14,029 nt of DNA. Source: JAWXTS01 sp044433305. GTDB taxonomy: Bacteria > Bacteroidota > Bacteroidia > Bacteroidales > Rikenellaceae. How positions within the stretch are numbered: the stretch's first letter is position 1; every line of letters begins with the position of its first letter. A model generated the notes under the pieces. That model was not told where the DNA came from. It did not search any database and was given only the letters and a program-made list of their open reading frames with translations. Shown here piece by piece: positions 1 to 7,972 of the stretch. The stretch lies in contig JAWXTS010000042.1 of assembly GCA_044433305.1 (NCBI GenBank), forward strand, positions 1 through 14,029. The letters run 5' to 3'. The position numbers and the translations under genes are program-made.

Positions 1-823
1 CCGCGATACGGTCGCGAATCTCGCCACCAGTACCTGTTGCAGCTCCGTTGAAAGGCTCTACCGTAGTTGGGAAGTTATGTGTTTCGGCTTTGACAGATAT
101 CACGCTCTCAAAGTCCTTGATTTCAAAGTAGTCAGAGGTGTTGTGCGATGCTGGAGCAAACTGCTCTACCTCAGGTCCTTGAAGAAAGGCACAGTTATCT
201 TTATATGCCGATACCACGAGACCAGGGTTCTCCTTAGTGGTTTTTTTGATAAGTCCGAATAGAGTGTCTGGCATGGTCTGCCCATCAATTACAAACTCAC
301 CATTAAAGATTTTGTGGCGGCAGTGCTCAGAGTTGACCTGAGAGAAGCCGAACACCTCGCTGTCGCTCAAAGGGCGACCTATGCGCTCTGCAACGCTCTC
401 AAGATATTCAATCTCGTTAGCGTTTAGGGCAAGACCTTCTTGTTTGTTGTACTCAGCGATATTCTCTATGTAGATGATTTTTTCTGCCTGCTTGTTCACC
501 GTAAAGACATCTTGGCCTATGCCATTCTTGTAGATACGTTTAAGCATGGTATCGTAGGTGGCGTCTTCGCTCTTAACGGCAACAAACTCCTCGATACGGC
601 TGATGCCCTCAAGACCCATGTTCTGAGTTATCTCTACGGCATTGGTGCTCCAAGGGGTAATCATCTCACGACGAGGGCCAATGAAGATACCTTCTAGGCT
701 CGCGCTGTCGACTCTGCTGGCACCCGAGAAAAGCCACTCTAAAGCTTGTATCGAAGTGTTGTCTAGATCTTGCTTTGCATCTACCGCAAAGACGTTATTT
801 CCGTTTTTGAAGAAAAAAATCAT
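1..823 (-). CDS. purL: Phosphoribosylformylglycinamidine synthase, N-terminal part (cut by the left edge)
   Basis: Converts FGAR, ATP and glutamine to FGAM, the fourth step of de novo purine synthesis, in the cytosol. The reading frame from the ATG at 823 is open for 274 codons to the window edge. It carries the PurL signatures: FSQVNSEHCRHKIFN at residues 160-174, in the linker/FGAM-synthetase region, and AETHNFPTTVEPFNGAATG at about 246-264, followed by GGEIRDR. The long N-terminal domain before the first signature identifies the large single-chain PurL (about 1,200 aa or more in the family), not the short PurLQS type; the rest, including the glutaminase domain, lies outside. The start is chosen because a TAnnTTTG box lies 20 bp upstream and no other Met precedes the homology. 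It follows aroK after a 51-bp gap. Confidence 0.95.
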   Translation of the reverse strand, partial: MIFFFKNGNNVFAVDAKQDLDNTSIQALEWLFSGASRVDSASLEGIFIGPRREMITPWSTNAVEITQNMGLEGISRIEEFVAVKSEDATYDTMLKRIYKNGIGQDVFTVNKQAEKIIYIENIAEYNKQEGLALNANEIEYLESVAERIGRPLSDSEVFGFSQVNSEHCRHKIFNGEFVIDGQTMPDTLFGLIKKTTKENPGLVVSAYKDNCAFLQGPEVEQFAPASHNTSDYFEIKDFESVISVKAETHNFPTTVEPFNGAATGTGGEIRDRIA

Positions 824-843
824 AGTTTCAAAATTTATTTTTA

Positions 844-851
844 CAAAGGTA
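844..851 (-). promoter_or_regulatory. Bacteroidota -7 box in front of purL
   Basis: On the minus strand the sequence reads TACCTTTG, an exact match to the Bacteroidota sigma consensus TAnnTTTG. It lies 20 bp before the purL ATG, inside the aroK-purL gap. No clean TTG element is seen at the expected -33 distance. It would let purL be transcribed separately from the upstream topoisomerase/aroK run. Confidence 0.5.
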
Positions 852-874
852 CAATATCTGCGTCAAATAATAGC

Positions 875-1402
875 CTATTTTTTTGCAGAAAAATCTATGT
901 ATCTTTTTATGTGGTTTGCAATGTATTCATTTGAGCAGCCATAGCAATCTACAATAAGCTTGGCTTGCTGGTAATATGGGTTCCTCTGTTCTAGTGCTGA
1001 GGCTATAAAATCTTCTAGCTGCTCTTGGTTCAAGTCCTTGATTAGTGGGCGTTTGCTTTTGCCGTGCTCTAGCTGGCGTGCCAGTTGTTTAGGTGTGTTA
1101 GACAGGTAAACCGTAAGGCCCCTGCTATTCATAGTATCCATGTTGCTAAGGTGGCATGGAGCCCCTCCTCCCGTTGCGACTATGGTTATATTGGCCTCTG
1201 AGTTAAGCTCCGATATGGTCTTATGCTCTAGTTGTCTGAAATACTCTTCTCCCTTGCTGGCAAAAAGCTCAGCTATGCTGCAACCCTCGATTTGCTCTAT
1301 CAAATGGTCCGTATCTATAAATGCAGCCTCAAATCGCTTTGCGAGCCATCCTCCTATGGTGCTTTTACCACACCCCATATAGCCGACCAAAAATATCAAC
1401 AT
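875..1402 (-). CDS. aroK: Shikimate kinase
   Basis: Phosphorylates shikimate at the 3-OH using ATP, the fifth step of the chorismate pathway, in the cytosol. At 175 aa it has the usual family length. The Walker A loop GYMGCGKST is at residues 7-15, the Mg/shikimate-binding DTD at 30-32, the shikimate-binding Arg in YFRQLE at 56, the GGG shikimate loop at 78-80, the lid arginine at 118 (KSKRPLI) and a further substrate arginine at 140 (QRNPYY). All key residues are present. The ATG lies only 2 bp beyond the parC stop, so the two genes are almost certainly cotranscribed and probably translationally coupled. Whether it should be called aroK or aroL cannot be decided from sequence; aroK is the default for a lone copy. 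Confidence 0.95.
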   Translation of the reverse strand: MLIFLVGYMGCGKSTIGGWLAKRFEAAFIDTDHLIEQIEGCSIAELFASKGEEYFRQLEHKTISELNSEANITIVATGGGAPCHLSNMDTMNSRGLTVYLSNTPKQLARQLEHGKSKRPLIKDLNQEQLEDFIASALEQRNPYYQQAKLIVDCYGCSNEYIANHIKRYIDFSAKK

Positions 1403-1404
1403 AA

Positions 1405-4161
1405 TTAAAATAAGTTCATTTGTTGTCCTTGCTCAGTTTGCTCATTAACCTCGGTCTCCATAACAACATCGTTGTCGACAATGATGTTAGAGTTTGACAC
1501 TCCTGCACTAGCTGTGCTTTCAGGTGACTCTTGCTCTTTGTCTTGTTCCTCGCCCTGAGGTTCTTGAGCATCGGTAGTATCCACCTGCTTAGGTTCAATA
1601 AACTGCAGCTTAGATACTTGGTAGGTTGTTATGCGCTTACCCTTGGCTCTATGTCCTTTGATAGATATAAACTCATTTATGTCTATAACATCTATTGGGC
1701 GCGTTTGGTTAGCTCCTCCATAGGTCAGCTCAAGCAGAGGGTAGAGGTCGTTGTTGCGACATACCACAAAAGAGCCATCTTCTGTATCTATAAACGGTTG
1801 CACCTTATCCTGACTCTGCTCAGCATAAAAACGTTTTATGTAATAGTAATGTTGCGTAGCGTCAAAGTAGGCTACATTATACACCCTGTGTGGGTCATAT
1901 TTCTCAACCTCTATTGTGTCCTCGGGGAAGTGAATACCAAGGTCATAGCCCGTAGTGTAGTATTGTCCCTTAGATGTTATAACTATAAGCTTGTCATCTC
2001 CCTTGAACTCTCCTAGGGCCTTGCCTCTGCCATCACTATTCAAACGGCGTATCTCCTCATCATACCATATATTCATGCCACCCAAGGTCGAGGTTCCTCG
2101 TTCCTTGATAGCTATCTTGTTTATGGCATAGCGTGTAAATAGGTTGCCGTTTGATTGGCGTCCCTTGATGGCTAGCTTGCTGAAATCTAGGTCAGTAATT
2201 AGGTTCTTAAGGCGTAGTCGTGGCTTGAAGTAAACCTTCAGCACCTCGGCCTCGCCATTAGGGTTGACACTCATATATATGATGTTTGACTTTGGAGTGC
2301 CCTTGGTTAGGTTGTATTCTGCTCCACGTGTCACAGCCTTTATGGCGCAACGTTTCATCATAAGTGGTCCGTTCTGGCCATCTCGATATAAGATGTTGTA
2401 TATGGTGCGGTCGTCGTTACGTTTGAACACACCTATATAATATATATTCTTGTCGAAGTAGGCTTTGTCACTCACTTTATTAATGGTGTAGCGGCCGTCC
2501 TTGGTGATAACGATAACATCGTCTATGTCTGAGCAGTCGCACACAAACTCTTCCTTGCGCATCTGAGTACCTATACCATAGAATCCTTCGGCGCGGTTAA
2601 CATACAGCTTGGCATTGGCAACAATAACCTTTGTAGCCTCGATGGTGTCAAAGCTGCGTATTTCGGTCTTGCGCGTAAAGTTCTTGCCATATTGTGTTTT
2701 GATACGCTCATAGTAGGCTATGGTGTAGTCGTTCAGGTGAGTTATGTTCTTCTTGACTTGTGCTATCTCTGTATCTATGGCTTTGATTTGTTGGTCTGCC
2801 TTGCCCAAATCATACTTAGATATACGTTTGATTTTTATCTCTGTAAGTCTGATGATGTCGTCCTTGGTGACTTCATTACGCAACTTGGCCTTGAATGGTT
2901 CCAATCCCTTGTCTATGGTCTCTAGCACCTCTTCCCAGCTCTCGCACTCCTCAATATCGCGATATATCTTATTCTCGATAAAGATACGCTCCAAAGAGCA
3001 GTTGTGCCATAGGCCTTCCAGCTCGCCCAGACGTATATTCAGCTCCATGCCCAGCAAAGTCTTAGTGCGCTGTGCTGTATTTATCAAGATGTTTTTGATA
3101 CCCATAAAGTGGGGCTTGTCATCTATAATAACACACGAGTTTGGAGATATTGAAACCTCGCAATCTGTGAAGGCATATAGTGCATCTATGGTGCGGTCCG
3201 AAGACTCGTCGTTGCTTACGTGGATGATAATCTCCACCTTGTCGGCGGTGTTGTCGTCGACACGTTTAATCTTTATCTTGCCCTTGTCGTTGGCTTTTAT
3301 GATAGACTCTTTTATAGACTCTGTGGTTGTTCCGTAAGGTATTTCGCTGATAGACAGAGTTCTTTTGTCTATTTTATTTATGCGAGCACGTACTCTAATA
3401 GCACCTCCTCTAAGGCCGTCGTTGTAGCGCGAGCAATCGGCTATACCGCCCGTCGCAAAGTCGGGAAGAATCTCAAAGTCCTCACCCTTAAGCGTTGCTA
3501 TCGAAGCATCTATAAGCTCGTTGAAGTTGTGAGGTAGTATCTTTGAGGCCAGACCTACGGCGATACCCTCAACGCCCTGAGCAAGTAGCAGAGGGAACTT
3601 GACAGGCAAGGTCACAGGTTCCTGATTACGGCCATCATACGAGAGCATCCACTCTGTGGTCTTTGGGTTGAAGACCACATCCAGTGCAAACTTAGATAGT
3701 CGAGCCTCGATATAACGTGGTGCTGCCGCGCTGTCTCCCGTAAGAACATTACCCCAGTTACCCTGACAGTCTATAAGCAGGTCTTTCTGGCCCAGTTGAG
3801 TCAGTGCATCACCAATAGAGGCGTCACCGTGAGGGTGATACTGCATGGTGGCTCCAATAATGTTGGCCACCTTATTATATCGTCCATCGTCCATCTTGCG
3901 CATGGTGTGCAAGATACGTCGCTGAACGGGTTTCAATCCATCGTCTATATATGGTACGGCACGCTCCAGAATAACATAAGAAGCATAGTCCAAAAACCAC
4001 TCTTTGTACATGCCTGTTAGCTTATGTCGTCCAGAGGTGTCTTCGGTTAGCTGAGCGTACTTTCCAGCAATAGCAGGCAGGGCAGCTTGTTTCTGCTCTG
4101 TCGCTTTAGGGCTTTGCTCTTGGGTAGGTTCCATGCCTTTGTTTATATCTTGTTCTATCAT
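1405..4161 (-). CDS. parC: DNA topoisomerase IV subunit A
   Basis: This is the breakage-reunion subunit of topoisomerase IV, which decatenates daughter chromosomes; it works as a heterotetramer with the ParE encoded just upstream. The protein is 918 aa. The quinolone-pocket segment HPHGDASIGDAL is at residues 109-120, and the catalytic Arg149-Tyr150 lies in AAPRYIEARLS. A tower/coiled-coil region follows (basic and acidic helices at about 440-530), then a C-terminal beta-propeller-like domain without a clear GyrA box (QRRGGKG); this and the pairing with ParE favour ParC over GyrA. The last roughly 70 residues are an acidic, low-complexity tail rich in Glu and Gln, ending in QQMNLF, which resembles a sliding-clamp-binding motif. 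The first 40 residues are also a Gln/Glu-rich, probably disordered extension. The gap to parE is 18 bp. Confidence 0.93.
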   Translation of the reverse strand: MIEQDINKGMEPTQEQSPKATEQKQAALPAIAGKYAQLTEDTSGRHKLTGMYKEWFLDYASYVILERAVPYIDDGLKPVQRRILHTMRKMDDGRYNKVANIIGATMQYHPHGDASIGDALTQLGQKDLLIDCQGNWGNVLTGDSAAAPRYIEARLSKFALDVVFNPKTTEWMLSYDGRNQEPVTLPVKFPLLLAQGVEGIAVGLASKILPHNFNELIDASIATLKGEDFEILPDFATGGIADCSRYNDGLRGGAIRVRARINKIDKRTLSISEIPYGTTTESIKESIIKANDKGKIKIKRVDDNTADKVEIIIHVSNDESSDRTIDALYAFTDCEVSISPNSCVIIDDKPHFMGIKNILINTAQRTKTLLGMELNIRLGELEGLWHNCSLERIFIENKIYRDIEECESWEEVLETIDKGLEPFKAKLRNEVTKDDIIRLTEIKIKRISKYDLGKADQQIKAIDTEIAQVKKNITHLNDYTIAYYERIKTQYGKNFTRKTEIRSFDTIEATKVIVANAKLYVNRAEGFYGIGTQMRKEEFVCDCSDIDDVIVITKDGRYTINKVSDKAYFDKNIYYIGVFKRNDDRTIYNILYRDGQNGPLMMKRCAIKAVTRGAEYNLTKGTPKSNIIYMSVNPNGEAEVLKVYFKPRLRLKNLITDLDFSKLAIKGRQSNGNLFTRYAINKIAIKERGTSTLGGMNIWYDEEIRRLNSDGRGKALGEFKGDDKLIVITSKGQYYTTGYDLGIHFPEDTIEVEKYDPHRVYNVAYFDATQHYYYIKRFYAEQSQDKVQPFIDTEDGSFVVCRNNDLYPLLELTYGGANQTRPIDVIDINEFISIKGHRAKGKRITTYQVSKLQFIEPKQVDTTDAQEPQGEEQDKEQESPESTASAGVSNSNIIVDNDVVMETEVNEQTEQGQQMNLF

Positions 4162-4179
4162 AAAAAATATATCTTTTTT

Positions 4180-6030
4180 TTAAGCTATCTCTTCAACATA
4201 ATCGGCCTCGACTCTAAGGTTGCCGATGATAAATCCTTGACGCTCGCCACTGTTCTTGCCCATATAAAAGTCTAGTAGTTCGTGGATAGGGTCTTCTTTG
4301 GTTAGGCGCACTTTCTCTAGGCGCATGTTCTCGCCGATAAACTCCTTGAACTCGTCGGCCGAGATTTCTCCCAGTCCCTTGAATCGTGTGATTTCAGGGT
4401 TAGAACCTAGGCGAGAGATTGCTTTCTTGCGTTCCTCTTCGCTATAACAGTAGATGGTTTCCTTCTTGTTCCTAACGCGGAATAGAGGGGTCTGTAATAT
4501 GTGTAAGTGTCCTGTTCGTATTATGTCGGGGAAGAACTGCAAGAAGAAGGTCATTATCAGCAAGCGGATGTGCATACCGTCCACATCGGCATCTGTGGCG
4601 ATGATAACCTTGTTGTAGCGTAGATTGTCTAGACTGTCTTCTATGTTTAGTGCTGCTTGAAGCAGGTTAAACTCCTCGTTTTCATATACTATTTTCTTGG
4701 TCAGTCCGTAGCAGTTTAGCGGTTTACCTCTTAGGCTGAATACGGCTTGCGTATTTACGTCGCGACTCTTGGTGATAGATCCACTAGCCGAGTTACCCTC
4801 GGTGATGAATATCATAGACTCCTCGGCGCGGTTGTTTTTCTCGTTAAGGTGTATGCGGCAATCGCGCAACTTGCGATTGTTGAGGCTTACTTTCTTGGCC
4901 ATCTCGCGAGCCTTTTTCTTTACGCCTGATATGGCCTTGCGTTCCTTCTCGTTGTATTGTATTTTCTTGAGTAGGATGTCGGCTGTTTCATGGTTCTTGT
5001 GCAAGAAGTTGTCGAGGTTGAGACCCAAGAAGTCGATAATGAAATTACGCACAGACGGCCCCTCGGGACCTATGTCACGAGAACCCAGCTTGGTCTTTGT
5101 TTGTCCCTCAAACTCTGGTTCCTCGACCTTGATGCTTACCGCAGCAACAATAGAGGTACGTATATCTGATGGCTCAAAGTCCTTGCGGAAAAATTCTTTT
5201 ATGGTTTTGGCCACACCCTCGCGGAAGGCTGCCTGATGGGTTCCTCCTTGTGTGGTATATTGGCCATTTACAAATGAGTAGTAGGTTTCGTTATAACCGT
5301 TGCTGTGGGTTATAACTATCTCTATGTCGTTGCCTTTTAGGTGTATAGGTGCGTATAGAGGGTCGTCATTCATATTTTCGTTTAGCAGATCGAGTAGTCC
5401 GTTTTTAGAAACAAATGAGTTGCCGTTAAAGTTGATTACAAGACCCGCATTGAGGTAGGTGTAATTCTTTATCATGGTCTCGATAAATTCGAGATTGTAT
5501 TCATAGGGGCCGAACACCGACTCGTCGGCAATAAAAGATGTTATAGTGCCATTAACTTCTTTAAGTCCACTTTCCTGCACGTCGTCTTTGATTACCCCGG
5601 CAGAGAAAGATACCATGCGTGATTCTCCCTCGCGCACACTACGTATTCTAAAGTCGTTGGATAGTGCGTTCACAGCCTTGATACCAACGCCATTAAGACC
5701 CACGGATTTCTTGAAGGCTTCAGAGTCGTACTTGGCTCCAGTGTTCATCTTAGATGCCACATCAGCCAGCTTGCCTAGTGGAATACCGCGGCCATAGTCG
5801 CGCACCGTTAGGCACTTGTTCTCAAGTGTTATATCTATCTTTTTACCAAAGCCCATGGCGTACTCGTCAATAGAGTTGTCTAGCACCTCCTTGATAAGTA
5901 TATAAATTCCGTCTTCTGGGTTGGTTCCATCGCCTAGACGGCCAATATACATACCGGGGCGGCGACGTATATGCTCCTTCCAGTCGAGGGTTTGGATTTG
6001 GTCTTCTCCGTAGTTGGCAACTACACTCAT
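4180..6030 (-). CDS. parE: DNA topoisomerase IV subunit B
   Basis: This ATPase subunit of topoisomerase IV drives strand passage together with ParC. At 616 aa it has the compact length typical of ParE. The GHKL ATPase elements are KEVLDNSIDEY (residues 47-57, Glu/Asn for ATP and Mg), GRGIP (80-84) and GLNGVGIKAVNALS (111-124). The transducer QTKTKLG loop at 310-316 contacts the ATP phosphates. The TOPRIM domain has the acidic residue in TEGNSASG (E411) and the DADVD triad (480-484), and RFKGLGE (549-555) follows. All catalytic residues are intact. The ATG at 6030 gives MSVVANYGEDQIQTLDWKEHIRRRPGMYIG, which starts at the normal distance from RRPGMYIG. It lies 18 bp after plsC and 18 bp before parC, in one operon. 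Confidence 0.94.
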   Translation of the reverse strand: MSVVANYGEDQIQTLDWKEHIRRRPGMYIGRLGDGTNPEDGIYILIKEVLDNSIDEYAMGFGKKIDITLENKCLTVRDYGRGIPLGKLADVASKMNTGAKYDSEAFKKSVGLNGVGIKAVNALSNDFRIRSVREGESRMVSFSAGVIKDDVQESGLKEVNGTITSFIADESVFGPYEYNLEFIETMIKNYTYLNAGLVINFNGNSFVSKNGLLDLLNENMNDDPLYAPIHLKGNDIEIVITHSNGYNETYYSFVNGQYTTQGGTHQAAFREGVAKTIKEFFRKDFEPSDIRTSIVAAVSIKVEEPEFEGQTKTKLGSRDIGPEGPSVRNFIIDFLGLNLDNFLHKNHETADILLKKIQYNEKERKAISGVKKKAREMAKKVSLNNRKLRDCRIHLNEKNNRAEESMIFITEGNSASGSITKSRDVNTQAVFSLRGKPLNCYGLTKKIVYENEEFNLLQAALNIEDSLDNLRYNKVIIATDADVDGMHIRLLIMTFFLQFFPDIIRTGHLHILQTPLFRVRNKKETIYCYSEEERKKAISRLGSNPEITRFKGLGEISADEFKEFIGENMRLEKVRLTKEDPIHELLDFYMGKNSGERQGFIIGNLRVEADYVEEIA

Positions 6031-6048
6031 ATCTTTAATCTTTATTCG

Positions 6049-6783
6049 TTATTCTTGGTTGTATAGGTCTTCTCTGAATATCTTGTGCTGGGCTAACATC
6101 ATGGCGTTAATCTCTTTGGCGAGGTCTTTTTCGCTAGAGGCGGCAACCGTAGATGCTGGTATAGGGTCCAAGACTTTTATCTTGAAGGTGTGGGGGCGTT
6201 GAACTATTTTGTTCTTCACCACCGTGCCTGTTCCTTCGGTAACTATTGGTATTATGTCCACCCCTGCTTGCTTGGCTAGCAGGAAGGCTCCGTCTTTGAA
6301 GCGAGCGATACGTCCTGTCTTTGAGCGTGTGCCCTCAGGGAATATTGTTATTGAGACTCCTCGTGATAGATGTTTCTTACCTAGCTTGAGTAGTTTGCTG
6401 AGGCTCTTAGGGTCTTTGCGTTTTATGGCTATATCTTGGTTCATGAGCATCACCTGACCCATGATAGGTACTTTGTAGACTTCCTGTTTCGACACCCATT
6501 TGAAATGTATCGGCAGAGACTGTATCAGCGGTATGTCGTACATGGATTGGTGATTAACCACTATCACGTGAGGTTTTTTTGTGTCTATCTTTTCTAGTCC
6601 TTCGATTTGAATTTTCCACCCAGGCACAGCAAATACTAGTCGAGACCACCATGAAGATGTGCGGTTGAGCACTGCTCTGGTTTTGTCGAATAGGACAGTC
6701 AACAAAAAGACCACCACCATAAACAGAAAATATACTATTGTCAGTGGTGTTATTAAAATATAGTATAATATTGTAGTTATCAT
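6049..6783 (-). CDS. plsC: 1-acyl-sn-glycerol-3-phosphate acyltransferase
   Basis: Transfers an acyl chain to lysophosphatidic acid to make phosphatidic acid, at the inner membrane; it is a core step of phospholipid synthesis. The 244-aa protein has a hydrophobic N-terminal anchor (about residues 2-31). The acyltransferase motif I NHQSMYD is at residues 77-83 (catalytic H78 and D83), and motif III FPEGTRSKTG at 148-157 binds the glycerol phosphate. These are hallmarks of the PlsC/LPLAT family; an acyltransferase for another lysophospholipid or for an ornithine lipid is possible but less likely. It is the first gene of the plsC-parE-parC-aroK run and is divergent from fabD, so fatty-acid and phospholipid genes share one upstream region. 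Confidence 0.88.
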   Translation of the reverse strand: MITTILYYILITPLTIVYFLFMVVVFLLTVLFDKTRAVLNRTSSWWSRLVFAVPGWKIQIEGLEKIDTKKPHVIVVNHQSMYDIPLIQSLPIHFKWVSKQEVYKVPIMGQVMLMNQDIAIKRKDPKSLSKLLKLGKKHLSRGVSITIFPEGTRSKTGRIARFKDGAFLLAKQAGVDIIPIVTEGTGTVVKNKIVQRPHTFKIKVLDPIPASTVAASSEKDLAKEINAMMLAQHKIFREDLYNQE

Positions 6784-6847
6784 TGTGTTAGATGTTTTTA
6801 CTTAGTTTTATAGGTTAACTAGAATTATCTTCAATACAGTCAACTTG

Positions 6848-6877
6848 CAATTATACTAATTTTTAATCGATTTTCAA
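6848..6877 (-). promoter_or_regulatory. Candidate promoter for plsC and the topoisomerase operon
   Basis: On the minus strand a TTG (at 6877-6875) is followed after exactly 19 bp by TATAATTG (6855-6848). The latter has one mismatch to the Bacteroidota -7 box TAnnTTTG and also resembles a general -10 box. Transcription would start near 6841 and leave a leader of about 58 nt before plsC. The call rests on sequence match only. Confidence 0.45.
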
Positions 6878-6954
6878 GGGCTTTTTAATTATCTTTGTTA
6901 ACATTTTATCATCAATCCAAACTCAGTGTTTCATTATTAAAAGCCAGCTTTTTG

Positions 6955-6973
6955 ATACTATTTGCAATAGTAT
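6955..6973. repeat. Perfect inverted repeat just upstream of the fabD promoter
   Basis: ATACTAT, a 5-base spacer TTGCA, then ATAGTAT form a perfect 7-bp dyad. It ends 2 bp before the candidate -33 TTG of fabD. This is the size and position of a site for a dimeric helix-turn-helix regulator, either an activator upstream of the promoter or an operator. No regulator is encoded nearby, and the role is inferred. Confidence 0.5.
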
Positions 6974-6975
6974 GG

Positions 6976-7004
6976 TTGAGTTTAGGAAAAAATACTTACT
7001 TTTG
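6976..7004 (+). promoter_or_regulatory. Candidate fabD promoter
   Basis: TACTTTTG at 6997-7004 is an exact match to the Bacteroidota -7 consensus TAnnTTTG. A TTG at 6976-6978 lies 18 bp upstream, close to the preferred spacing. Transcription would begin near 7011, giving a leader of about 28 nt that is A/T-rich and lacks a Shine-Dalgarno sequence, as is usual for the phylum. This promoter also supports the fabD start at 7039. Confidence 0.6.
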
Positions 7005-7038
7005 GAGCAAAATTAACCCAAATTTAATTTTCTATATA

Positions 7039-7917
7039 ATGAAAGCATACGTTTTCCCTGGTCAGGGAGCACAATTTACAGGCATGGGTAAAGAGCTATA
7101 CGATAACTCTCCTCTAGCCAAAGAAATGTTCGAGAAAGCCAATGAAATCCTTGGCTTCAATATTACAGATATCATGTTTAATGGTACCCCAGAACAACTA
7201 AAACAAACTAATGTAACTCAGCCAGCGGTGTTCCTACACTCTGTAATCTTGGCTAAGACATTGCCAGATTTCGCTCCAGATATGGTTGCTGGTCACTCTT
7301 TGGGTGAGTTTAGCGCGTTGGTGTCTGTGGGTGCTCTAGACTTTGAAGATGGTCTTAAACTTGTGGCTGCTCGTGCCGCTGCAATGCAAAAAGCATGTGA
7401 GCTAAACCCTTCAACCATGGCCGCCATTATCGGTCTTGAGGATAGCGTTGTAGAAGAGGTTTGTAATAGCATAGATGGTGTTGTTGTTGCTGCAAACTAC
7501 AACTGCCCAGGACAGCTTGTTATCTCTGGTACTATGGAGGCTATTGACGCTGCTTGCGCCATGCTTACAGAGAAGGGTGCTAAACGTGCTCTTAAGCTAG
7601 CTGTTGGCGGAGCGTTCCACTCACCACTTATGGAGCCTGCACGTGTAGAGCTTGAGGCTGCTATCGCTGCTGCACCATTCAAAACTCCTATCGCTCCAGT
7701 TTATCAGAATGTGGATGCAAAACCTTATACTGACCCAGAGCAAATCAAAGCTAACCTAATAGCTCAGCTTACGGCTCCAGTACGTTGGACTCAGATTTCT
7801 AAGAATATGATTGCTGACGGTCTTACGGAGCTTGTTGAACTAGGCCCAGGCACAGTGCTTCAAGGTTTGGTTAAGAAAGTTAGCCGCGAGGTAGTGTGTG
7901 AGTCACGCCAAGCATAA
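7039..7917 (+). CDS. fabD: Malonyl-CoA:ACP transacylase
   Basis: Moves malonyl groups from CoA to acyl carrier protein, the entry step of type II fatty-acid synthesis, in the cytosol. From the ATG at 7039 the protein is 292 aa, close to the family norm. It begins MKAYVFPGQGAQFTGMGKEL with the oxyanion-loop GQGAQ at residues 8-12. The nucleophile elbow is GHSLGE (Ser87), the malonate-carboxylate-binding Arg is in ARAAAMQ (112), and the catalytic His is in GAFHSPLM (194). The frame is open a further 48 codons upstream, but that part starts at a TTG inside a promoter-like box, spans the best promoter and has no family similarity, so it is excluded. Unusually for this gene there is no adjacent acpP, fabG or fabF; it stands alone between plsC and a terminator. 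Confidence 0.95.
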   Translation: MKAYVFPGQGAQFTGMGKELYDNSPLAKEMFEKANEILGFNITDIMFNGTPEQLKQTNVTQPAVFLHSVILAKTLPDFAPDMVAGHSLGEFSALVSVGALDFEDGLKLVAARAAAMQKACELNPSTMAAIIGLEDSVVEEVCNSIDGVVVAANYNCPGQLVISGTMEAIDAACAMLTEKGAKRALKLAVGGAFHSPLMEPARVELEAAIAAAPFKTPIAPVYQNVDAKPYTDPEQIKANLIAQLTAPVRWTQISKNMIADGLTELVELGPGTVLQGLVKKVSREVVCESRQA

Positions 7918-7936
7918 TCTAACTATTTCTAAAAAA

Positions 7937-7969
7937 CAAAAAAGGAAGCCGCAGTGGCTTCCTTTTTTG
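7937..7969. terminator. Bidirectional terminator between fabD and nfsB
   Basis: A perfect 14-bp stem (CAAAAAAGGAAGCC pairing with GGCTTCCTTTTTTG) encloses the 5-base loop GCAGT. A T-run follows the G/C core on both strands, so it can stop fabD transcription from the left and nfsB transcription from the right. Confidence 0.92.
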
Positions 7970-7972
7970 TTG

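Larger units (their letters stand above)
6784..7038. other. Divergent plsC-fabD intergenic region
   Basis: This 255-bp A/T-rich spacer holds, from left to right: the plsC leader and candidate promoter (minus), a second plus-strand TAnnTTTG box (TATCTTTG, 6890-6897) without a good upstream TTG, a perfect 7-bp dyad (6955-6973), and the fabD promoter (6976-7004). No coding frame with recognisable similarity is present here. The in-frame extension upstream of fabD starts at a TTG that lies inside the 6890-6897 box. Confidence 0.6.

Noticed and set aside
3806..3850. Possible quinolone-resistance change in ParC (Ala at the Ser80-equivalent position, HPHGDAS)
   Set aside because: The neighbouring Ser and an acidic residue at the Glu84 position suggest the normal wild-type arrangement of Bacteroidota ParC rather than an acquired change; sequence alone cannot show resistance.
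1531..5797. Several plus-strand open frames of 60-197 codons opposite parC and parE
   Set aside because: They are antisense shadows of strongly conserved genes, with no family signatures or promoter boxes.
1405..6030. GyrA/GyrB as the identity of the topoisomerase pair
   Set aside because: No clear GyrA box (QRRGGKG), an RYIEAR active site, a compact B subunit of about 616 aa and direct adjacency of the two genes favour topoisomerase IV.
6895..7038. A 48-codon N-terminal extension of fabD
   Set aside because: It would begin with a TTG inside a TAnnTTTG box, spans the best fabD promoter and a palindrome, and has no FabD similarity; MKAYVFPGQG at 7039 is the family start.
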